From assembly GCA_964019335.1 (NCBI GenBank), contig OZ025678.1:1-64000 (forward strand): a DNA stretch of 64,000 nucleotides. The letters run 5' to 3'. Both the position numbers and the translations under genes were made by a program. The notes under the pieces were generated by a model. It ran no database searches. It was given only the letters and a program-made list of their open reading frames with translations, and was not told the DNA's origin. The DNA comes from Diplonema japonicum. Lineage: Eukaryota > Euglenozoa > Diplonemea > Diplonemida > Diplonemidae. The stretch's first letter is position 1. Each line of letters begins with the position of its first letter. This document shows, piece after piece, positions 7,201-14,403 of the stretch.

Positions 7201-9750
7201 CATGTGCTCATCATCCAAATCCATGGGGGGAGGGTCACCACCTCCTTGCAACGCGTCCCCTGCCAGCGTCAAGTCCGCAAAGGGGTCCAGTTGTTCGGCC
7301 TGAAAGAGCTTATCCTCCGTCTCGGCTCGTTCCTTCGCCGCTTGCTTGGCGTCTTCCTTCTTTTTTCTGCGTCTTGAGCTTCTAGGCGGGCCCAAGTACA
7401 CCGGCAGGTAGTGACCTCTCGATCCGCGTCTTGTCTTCCTCAGCTTTACCGGTCCGAATCTCTGGGTCGGGTCAGCACCAGCTTTCCACACCATCACTTC
7501 CGACATGGCCCAGAGCGACATCAGCCCCCCTATCCAAACTGAAGTGCTTCCCACCAGAGTGCCCCCTACTGCTAGCCAAGCGAGCTCCCCGGCGGACCAT
7601 TCATCCCCTCGGGGCCCCACCTGTACCCTTGACCTGCGGGTGGTCCTCCTGTCGCTCCCCGGCCTCTTCCACAACACTGCCGCATGCAGGAAGGAGGGGG
7701 CCATCCCGATGCCCGCCCCCAGCACCTGCCTCACCCCTGGGATCAGCAAGAGGGAGACCAGGGCGACCCAGGCCCACACCCCCAGGTGCTCCCATCTCAC
7801 CCCTTCCTTGCTGTGTCCCGTCCGTCTGCGGTGCCTCCTTGTGCCGGTTGCAGCCCCAGGTGCCGGGATTCTGGGTGCCAGGGGTTGGGCTCCAGGCGTT
7901 CCCACCTCGGTCCGCTTCAGCCCCATTGCAGGGTCATCTGGCTTCTGTTCCAGGGCGGCCTCGTGTTCCTCTCTGCGGGCCCTCCTCCTCCCTTCTTTCC
8001 TCGCACGACGGTGCCTTTTCTTCTCCTGTCTGGCAGCCTCCCTCGCCCCCTCCCTCGCCTTGGTCCTCTTCTCCCGACGCCTCTGAAGGGCCGCTTCGCT
8101 CCTGTGCCTCCTCCTGTTCTTCTTCCGCTTGGGCGCTGGCTTAGGTTCCCTGCCACCCATGGCAATCCAGGGGGCTCTTTTCTGTCTTCTCACAAGGGTG
8201 TGCAGTGGTGCTCTCACGTCGCTCGCAGCCTCCGCCCCAACCACACCTAGGCGGGCGGTGGGGGTGGGTGCTGGGTCCCCCTGGTTGTTTGAAAAGAAAA
8301 AAGGTTCCTCCTTGTTTGTTTTTTTTTTTTCTTTCCCTTCCACCCTCAAAAAAAGCCCCCGGCCCTTGGGGACCAGGGTGTACACCTCCGTAGAGGGTCC
8401 AGAAAAAATGGGGGGCAGAGAGGGAGGGGCACTACCTTCTCTCGGGCGTGCTGTCTCTCCCTCTGCCTTTTTTTCCTCCGAAGAGGGTCTGTTTTTTACC
8501 TCCGTGGAGGGTTCCTCTGGAGAGGGCTCTAAAAATGAAAAAGGGGGGGACAAATGGGGGGGAGGAGCACCACCCTCTCTCGGGAGTGCCACCTCTTCCC
8601 CTTTCTCTCTATTTTCCTCCGAAGAGGGTCTGTTTTCCTCCGAAGAGGGTTCTAAAAAAAAAAGGGGGGCGGGTGGGGCACTATCCTCTCTTGGGAGTGC
8701 CACCCCCCCTTGCCCACAAAAAAGGGGATCTAAAAAAGGGGGTTCGTCTGTTAACCCAGGGGATGGGTCTTCCTGGGGTGTGCGGGTGAGCTTGGGGCCT
8801 ACCGCACGCAGGGTGATCGACACCCTGACACCAGTGGACATCCCGGACGGGATGTGGTGCGTCCACTGGTGTCTCGCTTCACCTTCCAACAATGCCCATG
8901 AGAAGGGGGGCACCAGGTATTTCGCCACCCTGTCCCCCCTCCTCATGACCATTGTGGTCTCGGCTCCGTACGAGAGGACTAGGACAATCGGTCCCAGCCT
9001 CGCGTCGTCCTTGTGGGCGGCAATCCCACAACCAGACTTGTACTTGTTGACAAGTACCTGGTTGGGGACCACCTCGAGCCCTGCGGCGGCGGCCACCTCC
9101 CTCACCCACCCCTCCGCCCCCCCTGGGATCCCCGTGGTGGGGCGCACCTTGGCGTTCGTCCCCTCCCACCGGTACCCGTATTGGAGGGTCTCCCTCCCTG
9201 AGTTCCCAGACAGGGCCTCCCACTTTCCTGAAAGCAGGGCTTTCGGGAAGGCAGGGGCCGGGCCCGTCCTCAACCCGGGAGGGTGTTCACCATACACCAG
9301 TACCCACCCCTTTTTTTCTCCCTCTTTTCTTCCCTCTTCAACAATAGCAGGGTCGGCTGCAGGGGTCGTGGTCGCGGCGGTCGTGGCTGCGGCAGGGGCG
9401 GCTGCGGCGGTCTCAGTTGCGGCGATCAGGGCGGCAGGGTCGGCTGCGGCGTTCAGGGTGGCTGGGGCGGCCGTGGTTGTAGCAGCGGCGGTCAAAACCG
9501 CGGTCTCTGCTAGTGATTTTTTTATTTTATTATTTTTTTTTTCTAAAGGGGGGTGGGGGGATCTAGGGGGTGGGGATTCATACTGCCCAACCAGATTGCC
9601 TGGTTGGGTGGGTCTCGGCGCGTGCTGCGGGCTGCGGGCTTGCTCCTGCGGGCTGTGGCTGCGGTCACCTCCTCCTGCGAGTCGTCTTGGATCCATTTTT
9701 TTTTTTTTTTTTGTTTTATAGTGTGTGATGGGGGGGAGGGGATCCAATAA
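1241..9750 (-). mobile_element. Non-LTR retrotransposon (restriction-like endonuclease type), apparently intact
   Basis: The element is defined by one very long minus-strand ORF carrying RT and a C-terminal restriction-like endonuclease (RLE), the domain order of early-branching LINEs (the R2/CRE/NeSL grade). There are no long terminal repeats and no apurinic endonuclease domain. The absence of stops or frameshifts over 8.4 kb suggests recent insertion. The ends given are approximate: I could not identify a target-site duplication or an unambiguous 3' tail. Candidate A-tail tracts on the minus strand are the T runs on the plus strand near 1196-1208 and 491-553. Confidence 0.75.
1288..9696 (-). 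CDS. Retrotransposon polyprotein: AlkB-like oxygenase + OTU protease + reverse transcriptase + RLE
   Basis: 2,802 aa from the ATG at 9696 (the frame stays open to 9747 but only a TTG lies there). Order: Ala/Thr-rich N-terminus; AlkB-like 2OG-Fe(II) oxygenase at about 131-300 (H-x-D at 228-230, distal His 280 in WTHHIP, R-x5-R at 291/297); acidic repeats around 330-445; hydrophobic segments at about 636-666 and 704-737; C2H2 finger 848-872; OTU domain 935-1051 (D940, C943 in DGNCMFHAL, H1047 in NGNHYEYA); second C2H2 and Cys cluster 1117-1182; RT about 1370-1700 (KIDYANAF, QQGDPMGPL, FYLDDGV); zinc knuckle C1925/C1930/H1941/C1945; RLE with RPAD (D1988) and AMDVVI (D2004); then about 690 aa of unrecognised sequence. 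RT and RLE imply target-primed reverse transcription. The OTU domain may process the polyprotein or remove ubiquitin; the AlkB-like domain may act on alkylated nucleic acid. Those two roles are inferred from family knowledge only. Confidence 0.9.
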   Translation of the reverse strand: MDPRRLAGGGDRSHSPQEQARSPQHAPRPTQPGNLVGQYESPPPRSPHPPLEKKNNKIKKSLAETAVLTAAATTTAAPATLNAAADPAALIAATETAAAAPAAATTAATTTPAADPAIVEEGRKEGEKKGWVLVYGEHPPGLRTGPAPAFPKALLSGKWEALSGNSGRETLQYGYRWEGTNAKVRPTTGIPGGAEGWVREVAAAAGLEVVPNQVLVNKYKSGCGIAAHKDDARLGPIVLVLSYGAETTMVMRRGDRVAKYLVPPFSWALLEGEARHQWTHHIPSGMSTGVRVSITLRAVGPKLTRTPQEDPSPGLTDEPPFLDPLFCGQGGVALPREDSAPPAPLFFLEPSSEENRPSSEENREKGEEVALPREGGAPPPHLSPPFSFLEPSPEEPSTEVKNRPSSEEKKAEGETARPREGSAPPSLPPIFSGPSTEVYTLVPKGRGLFLRVEGKEKKKTNKEEPFFFSNNQGDPAPTPTARLGVVGAEAASDVRAPLHTLVRRQKRAPWIAMGGREPKPAPKRKKNRRRHRSEAALQRRREKRTKAREGAREAARQEKKRHRRARKEGRRRARREEHEAALEQKPDDPAMGLKRTEVGTPGAQPLAPRIPAPGAATGTRRHRRRTGHSKEGVRWEHLGVWAWVALVSLLLIPGVRQVLGAGIGMAPSFLHAAVLWKRPGSDRRTTRRSRVQVGPRGDEWSAGELAWLAVGGTLVGSTSVWIGGLMSLWAMSEVMVWKAGADPTQRFGPVKLRKTRRGSRGHYLPVYLGPPRSSRRRKKKEDAKQAAKERAETEDKLFQAEQLDPFADLTLAGDALQGGGDPPPMDLDDEHMEAQKEGEKEGSDKHQCRMEDCSFRTSVASCLVKHLNAVHHHFVKQEQARSMKVNLCGTCAAACSSNQTHCALHRQRNLWNPDKQPRAGKSVDEIMKSFKLTRRSTEKDGNCMFHALAGSLGEAYGDHTHIRSEVVEWMKHREEHYAPFCSEGWDRYLEGMGTAATWGDHLCLAAAAQAFGRTILVVAGGNNPVLMIGEYNSDHEKVVVLAYNGNHYEYAVGEEESMMMLLDESQSVALQKAGKQPSEAPGEDIGEWDIIDRAIPGYGKAGVLDQMGARNQQFLYCPVANCARSKCKSTTPFNSTRVWKCHLDGHLESDEIPESVLRRLDLERCLVCRGCVWKGQGCHDECKKAVRREGEYTTPPPAPTRTELPSLETIAAMNVTTMGSIPTSLQRLWGLTLKHTLGRAVKDNTEEAWLLVAMLPKACLWKKRGGKKRDKETELSVQARLEEWEKGNYMALWNKLESGEKGEPKNDEVSKVARATELCSKGRFSAGNAALVAQGLAEDNEDCWRALQSKHPEPLHPQWDNPAKTKEAVEVLPEEVLDAIRDFPRGTAAGPTGLRAQHIKDAVDGAFESQGCLMSVTRAVNALARGTAPREVAPLMAGANLVALKKNDRDVRPIAVGDVLRRLVGKSLVKKIAPEVASSYLKKGGQVGVSVPAGMEAAIHTIRQYVDRERGNKQENKVILKIDYANAFNSVCRRQLCSQAYEQASGLYAWADWCYRVPSQLYYNGKVIKSQEGVQQGDPMGPLLFSLAIQPLVNKISEDCNLDILQFYLDDGVLVGNVDEVRKAYNILCELSGMIGLKVKPQKCELIWVSGDLPQTVEDTGFDGLTEENFHKERNFMLLGAPIGSPEYTQAFLNKRLDALEENFDMLTKVGRQTGYTLLRYCSSYSKLVFYMRVVPDSHVGGVMHRFDEMVRKTMSKVCGMQFENGSKEWQQAKLSVKVGGLGMRSCQEHLRAANMASRASTMKLCKELDPKYEHGLEGGVWGSWLEWFNRTKGGMQITPDMVAKAPHICSQRWLSRVLDEKALEDLLAKADARSRARLMSESMHYAGAWLTATPDFYNQLSDNEFGALIKWWLGAPVYKQGESCHDPRCKTEGMDVWGDHAQGCGNARIARHDRVKETIHRHCQWAGVSATMEKTGLIPGSSQRPADVFFPGGVGGSRPMAMDVVIVHPRNESCVNQAAKTAGYAAAKAEHYKRQKYEAELAKTRVAFVPFAMETFGGFGEAAVYLTKKLSRSIAARAHGDRVSIHRRVVQEVSTAMMRSIAGALLVKGPVQLDPGPPVPDGEEEKKDNEEANNEPNTESNTDLTEDSFGNEKTTEAEESSEREVKGQGGGPPITVAHQLDALLEQTKKDLDARMQQQRKAEPVEGGTQGKAGAGLEAASPGGEDTEMVGTGSSERAGQGGELDPKAQEDGKRQGATDAAVNQTLDQCPKGDTEAQRDSNKGDQSATTATRKMTVSEFCREQAAKRQGGGRTLKPQADDAPEGTKEGGNAPSGGSQSGPDTPRGGIQTPEGDQLMGVGAPEREQQVEVGGDFVQLDPIDVVMGIPIPRAMVPLRARPGDRLLKFIIQFEGRVEIILEEGTDPGRERTEEMLLAKAESLGVPLEVAMAGQIGIAGLGYMMVKQYFASLEGGSDGERRSRIVGCEVQKSETYREFEFPRTVQDFQITYACGCSAVQPVRFKGGVLKGTLETAWRVVKLQTRGCRHHPTPGKEGVVGIAAGAGATKVTLREFLERCDARIRAPVGKVKDLIKVKAWVRDGRKVTLDVYEGRGPCEKETRRTVQDHLRKMGVEEVDLQSAVVTVPGLFEDVSFERYLGLLARKKEEDRERRPEVVATDLPTLEELKWSKKDKKRARARSASTDSDCVEGGYIYLKGTGADGTVVEANICRGELKGMTGPQFKFLAEHRLMEELGSDDLVRDTVKVRNKENWAPVNSAVAWLQLESGRARVGPIPHKKRSKGSLAR

Positions 9751-9791
9751 AGTACAGAAACTGTAGCTTTAGAATCGTTGGGGCACTAGTC

Positions 9792-10530
9792 ATGTTGGAA
9801 GCACCTGCCAAGGAATGTTCTACAACACCCAAGACATCCATCTGGGACAACAAGACATGGTCTGTTGGTGATGCACATGGTATCAACCCTTCTAAGGAGT
9901 ACTACTTTGGCAAGATAGTGACAAAGGAAAAGGATGGCACAGTCATGGAGAAGCAGCTGTGTCTTGCTCCTGAGTGTGTTGAACGTGTGGTGACCATCTG
10001 GTCAAGATCAGGGAAGCTGAAGGAGCACTGGGAGTGCAGACACAGCCCTGGTGTGAAAGCGAAATTGGCAGAAAAGCTGAAGAAGAAGACAGCTGCAAAG
10101 ATCCCCAAGCCGGCAAAAGAAAAGTGCAGTCCAATCTCTGAGCCAATGCCAGGGTTGTCGCTGTCACAGGGTTTGCCTCATTCTCAAGGCTCAAATCTCG
10201 CAGCAAAGAGATGTGTTGTCCAAGAGATGCAAGCCCTGAGTATGGTGGATCGTGTGTCCTATTTCCTTTGCCTGTATTGCCTGCTGTTCGTTTTGTGTGA
10301 TCAAAAGTTCTTTCACAGCTTTTTCAATGCAGGCAAATTGAAAGGAATCAACAGGAAACACATGCAAAGCCGTGTTGTTGAACTTGGACAGGAGACATAC
10401 ACCACTGTCCTAAACAGGCTCCAAGGGCAGAATGTGTACCTCCTTGATGGGGCCACAATAAACCATCAAAGCATCCTTGGCATTAGTATGTCAGATGGGA
10501 AGAACAGCTACTTTTGCAAAGATGATAGAC
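9792..10530 (+). pseudogene. hAT-like transposase, N-terminal part (broken)
   Basis: The reading frame from the ATG at 9792 has a BED-like zinc finger (C-x4-C ... H-x4-H, in LCLAPEC and KEHWECRH), a basic stretch, then a segment containing NVYLLDGATINHQSILG and SDGKNSYFCK. That last segment is clearly paralogous to the minus-strand fragment at 11151-11558. After about 10530 the plus frame runs into sequence that codes on the minus strand for a different transposase region, so this copy is truncated by a rearrangement. It starts within 100 bp of the retroelement's 5' end, so the LINE may have inserted beside or into it. Confidence 0.6.
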
Positions 10531-11558
10531 CTTACAAAAGTGAGTGCCACTGCTGCTGTCATTTTGTCCCACATCCGTGAAATGATACTGGAACTTCGGA
10601 GCCATGTTGTACACTTTGAAAACGTCCCCCAGTGAGAGCTGCAGTGAGTGGGCCACACAATGGTAGGCCAACACTCCACTCAACTGCAGCTCTTCAGCAG
10701 CCGAAGCACTGTCAAGTGCAGAATCTAATACAGTGCTTTCAGTCTTGGAAAATGAATAGATTGACCCAGTTGTAGATTTGGTAAAAAAAAAAGATCAATA
10801 TAACATGAAAACAAACTCTACATGGAGAGTCTGTTCCTGGCCACAAAAAACACAAAGAATACCTGAATCAGTGTTGGTGTCAGTGTTGGTGGCTGCAGTG
10901 TCAGTGTCCACAGTGTCTTGCATCTGGGTCAAGCAAAACTGCTTGGCGATCTTCTCAAGTGCACACTGCATGGTGCTGGCGTTGTCTGCACAGACAGAAA
11001 AAACAAGGATTCCCCTCTTTTTTTTCTTTTTTTTCCCGCTTCTTCCCTTTTTATCCCCTTCTTTCCCTTTCTCCCCCAAACCATTGCTCATTGATCGTCT
11101 CTGTGATGTGCTTTGTGATCTCTGCAGCAGTTGCTCTCACCTTTGAGAGATCAATTATCTGTGTTGTGTTTGTCCTTCAGATGATTTCCCACTCCTAGAA
11201 AACTGCCCTCAGTTGGAAAACTAGTTCGGACGCTCTGTATCAGGTTTTTGAAAAAACAGACCTTGCAAAAATAGCTGTGCTCACCGTCTGAAAGGCTGAA
11301 GCCAAGAATGGTTCGATGGTTGAAGGTAGCACCATCAACCATCAAGAACACATTCTCGGCCAACAAGCCTTCCAAAATGGAATGGAAGACACTCTCTCCC
11401 AATTCCAGAATGCGGCTCTGCACTTTCTTCCTGTCTATCCCCACAAGGCTACCAGGGGTAAACAGGCTACGAAAAAAATTCCTTTCACACAGGATGAGAG
11501 GTAGGCAATGCAGACTGATCAAAAAGCAAACCCTGTCAAGAACAGGAAGTTCTCTCAT
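10483..11558 (-). pseudogene. hAT-like transposase, central part, second copy in inverted orientation
   Basis: Three minus-strand pieces lie in transposase order. 11558-11151 has FLMVDGATFNHRTILG and SDGEHSYFCKV, matching the plus-strand copy. 11091-10795 has ADNASTMQCALEKIAKQF, like the D-N-A segment of hAT catalytic cores. 10683-10483 has AYHCVAHSLQLSLGD, like the hAT C-x-x-H motif. The pieces lie in different frames, separated by short homopolymer-rich gaps that could be introns or frameshifts. Together with 9792-10530 this makes an inverted pair of related transposase segments. A functional product is unlikely. Confidence 0.55.
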
Positions 11559-12029
11559 TTCATTGATAACATTGCTTACCTAGTGTTTGTTTTTCTTTTT
11601 TTTTTTTCCCCCCACTTCGTCTTCTTCTTTTACCTTGGCTTTAGCTGAAGATGGTGAACTCTGAACCTGTGACTGTGATTGTGACTGTGACTGTGACTGT
11701 GATTGCGACTGTGGCTGTGACACCTTGGGTTTGTCCATTTTCTTTTTCTTAGCCTGCATCTTCTTTTCCCGTGCTTCTGCACTCGCCTTTGCTTTCTCTT
11801 CCCTCTTTTTTCTTCCGGCAGGGCTATGGAATCACATCCAGTGATCTTGCAAATTGCCCATTGTGTTAACAATGTGCATGGTACAACTTGGGTTTTCGCA
11901 CTTGCGTTTTTTGTCACTCACAATTGCAGAATAAAAAAATTTTTGGTTTGGTGCATAGTCCTTTTTATCCTATTTTTTTTTTCTTTTTTTATTTCACTCT
12001 TCGTCATTTTCTTCACTCACTAGGGGCCT
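11559..12029. other. Low-complexity spacer with an ACTGTG hexamer tract
   Basis: A run of about ten units near ACTGTG/ATTGTG lies at about 11660-11725. On the minus strand it would code alternating Ser-Gln and could be part of the inverted transposase's N-terminal linker. The rest is T-rich. No independent gene is supported. Confidence 0.5.
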
Positions 12030-12530
12030 CATTATTTAACGCGAAATGGCCATTATTTAACGCAAAACGGCCATTATTTAACGCGAAATCGCCATTATTT
12101 AACTAGTTAAATAATGAGATTTTGCAGTTAAATAATGGCCCTTCAGAGTGAAAAAATGGGTCTTGTCGTGGAAAAAAATGCACCCAACCCCTTGAAAAAT
12201 TTTTTTGGGGTGGGGGTATTTTGACTATTTTTGGCCATCTGAGGCCATTCCAGCCCTTAAAAGTGGGAATAAGTGCCTTACTTCCCCTTTAAATGCCACG
12301 GCGAAATAGCTACCCTGTATTACCTTAGGAAAATCCCCAAAAAGCTGACCTGTGTGAAAAAAAACAGCAGTGAAAGCAGTGAAGAGTGAGTGACTCAAAT
12401 GACGAAGAGTGAAATAAAACGACTTACTTGCTGCCAAATGAGCCATTATTTAACACTCGTTACCTGTTTTTTTGCACTCGGGCCCTGTGGGCCCTCGTGC
12501 AAAAAATTCGGGAACTTGAGTTAAATAATG
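12030..12530. mobile_element. Small foldback/MITE-like element with CATTATTTAAC boxes
   Basis: Forward boxes CATTATTTAAC start at 12030, 12051, 12072 and 12093, exactly 21 bp apart, and again at 12443. Reverse boxes GTTAAATAATG start at 12106, 12127 and 12520. The 12093 and 12106 boxes meet as a near-perfect palindrome around ACTAGT. The outer boxes form inverted termini (TCATTATTTAAC at the left, its complement at the right). Multiple phased subterminal boxes plus inverted ends suggest a non-autonomous DNA transposon. No ORF of its own was found. The right part overlaps the last codons of the minus-strand gene that starts at 13315. Confidence 0.55.
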
Positions 12531-13315
12531 ACTCATTATTTGTTGGCAATAAATAGTTATTTCTTGTGTGTGTGGTACTGCTCGAGGGTAGGCATAGACG
12601 TAGTTCCAGTCTTTTAATTCCCAAATTGAAACTGCCCCTCTTTCTTCTTTGGCACCAGCAGGCTGGTCAGGTGTAGGGAGGGTCTGTGGGGGGTGAAGCA
12701 GGTCTCTGGATGTGGAACTCTGAAAGTGTTTCAGCTTTTCCTGTAGCTCCTTCACCTTAAGCTGTGCAAGCCTCAGCTTTGCTTCCATCTCAGAAAGGTG
12801 ATTGGGGTTGGTTGAGGTAACTTCTACAAGGTGGTACACTCGTTCGTCCACAGTTTTGGGAGGGAAGTGGAAAATGATTCCAGGCTCCTGCTCATATACA
12901 CAAGCAGCTGCAACCCCAGGAATGACACCAACAATTGTACCATCCCAAGCCACTGCCTCGTCAGTTGCAGTCGGTATCATGTTTTTACCACCGGTTTCCC
13001 AAAAGAATGCTTTAAATGTACTGCCAATGCCTTTTTTTTTTCTTTTTTTTTCTTTCTCCTACCTTTGCCACTGATGAACTGCAACATTGCAGACTGAGAA
13101 AGCCCAGTTTTCTTCTGGGTGCAGGTTAAAGTAGGGCCACATTCGGGTTTTTGACTGAGTAGTTCTTCAATGTTAGTAGCGGCACATGGCTTTGAGGAGG
13201 AAGATGAAGATGAACAGGAACCAGTACTGTTGCTCCTTTTTCTTTTCTTCTTCTCGTTGTTGTTGTTGTTGTTGTCATCTCTCAGTACCTGTGTAACATC
13301 TTTTCTTGTAGACAT
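12450..13315 (-). CDS. Two-exon hypothetical protein (277 aa), coiled-coil C-terminal half
   Basis: Exon 1 is 13315-13063 and exon 2 is 13030-12450, joined by a 32-nt intron (GTAGG...AAAG on the minus strand) that restores one open frame. The N-terminus has an Asn run, a basic KKKRKR stretch (NLS-like) and a Ser run. Exon 2 has an ordered-looking region with AWDGTIVGVIPGVAAACVY and then a charged helix (MEAKLRLAQLKVKELQEKLK) likely to form a coiled coil. The stop codon lies inside a CATTATTTAAC box of the small element at 12030-12530, so the natural end may have been replaced. The 5' end is duplicated at about 13689-13745. Family not recognised. It may belong to a transposon. Confidence 0.45.
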
Positions 13316-13880
13316 CTGTTTATACGTTTGAACTCCACAGCAAAAAAAAAAGGGGGGATGTGGTGTTGTGGTTGTATCTTGTCCAGTCTGGTTCAGTCTG
13401 GTCTGGTCTGGTCCGGTCCGGTCCAGTCCAGTCTGGTCAGTCTGGTCAGTCCGGTCAGTCCAGCATAATTGGGTCGAAATTCACGCTGGATCCGGTCCAG
13501 TCTGGTCCAGTCTGGTCCTGGGGCACCCCAGGAAACCAAGATTCTGCACTCATGCGGTTTGCTTGGTGATGACCGATGAGGAGGTCAACAGCGAACACAT
13601 CTGATGTTTTTCTTATATTTTCATGTTATCCCCACCACCTGAAAAAGAAGATAAAAGTTTTTTTTCTTTTTTTTTTTCTTCGTTTCTCATTGTTGTTGTT
13701 GTTGTCGTCTCTCAGTACCTGTGTAACATCTTTTCTTGTAGACATCTGTTTATACGTTTGAACTCTGCAGCAAAAAAAAAAGGGGGGGATGTGGTGTTGT
13801 GGTTGTATCTTGTCCGGTCCGGTTCAGTCCAGTCCAGTCCAGTCCGGTCCGGTCCGGTCCAGTCTGGTCAGTCTGGTCAG
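13259..13880. repeat. Direct repeat of about 190 bp (13259-13450 and 13689-13880)
   Basis: Both copies run from a TTG run through TCAGTACCTGTGTAACATC, TAGACATCTGTTTATACG, an A run with GGGGGG, GTGGTGTTGTGGTTG, and end in a tract of GGTCCAGTCTGGTC-type units. They differ at scattered bases and in the number of units. The left copy includes the start of the minus-strand gene at 13315; the right copy carries the same start region without the rest of the gene. Confidence 0.8.
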
Positions 13881-13923
13881 ACTTGGTCACACTGCGAATT
13901 GCGAAAGAATAGAATTGCGAAAA

Positions 13924-14403
13924 ATGATGGCAGATCAGCAGCAGCTGGGGATGCAGATTGACGAGTACCTAGCAATAGGTCGCAGCCCAACGTTAAACTT
14001 TTTTGCTTTTTGGAACTCGAAGCTTGGCATGCTTCACACACTAGCTGTCTTTGCACTGACACTTGGGTGCAATTTAACCTCTGAGGCACCAACGGAGCGT
14101 CACTTTAAAGTGATTTCAAAGACTTTGTCAAAAGCCAGATGCAGAATGTCATCAGATGTTCTAAATGCATCAATCCGCATTGCTATCAACTACAAGTTGG
14201 TTCAACCTAATTTTTTCGTGAGCAAGAAGAAAAGGCAAGCCGCTCGAAAAGAGCTGAGCACCTTGGAAAGGAAGGAACTGATCTGTTTACACAGGTCGAT
14301 ATCTGAGACTGTTTTACACAGTTGTTCAAAACATAAACACACTCACCCATTACCCACCTGTAAATATATTGCTTCCCCCCCTTCTTTTTTTAAATACGAT
14401 TAA
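13924..14403 (+). pseudogene. hAT transposase C-terminal dimerisation domain fragment
   Basis: The frame from the ATG at 13924 carries FFAFWNSKLGMLHTLAVFAL, then SEAPTERHFKVISKTLSKAR and MSSDVLNASIRIAIN. This is the order and spacing of the hAT C-terminal dimerisation domain (W, then S-x-x-P-x-E-R, then R and L). It is on the plus strand, like the N-terminal piece at 9792, with the inverted copy and other repeats between. The central catalytic part is missing on this strand, so it is a remnant. A basic tail follows. Confidence 0.65.

Noticed and set aside
12977-13062. Poly-Lys reading of exon 1 of the minus-strand gene past the intron
   Set aside because: A 32-nt GT-AG intron joins two good coding stretches; the read-through is basic homopolymer and then stops.
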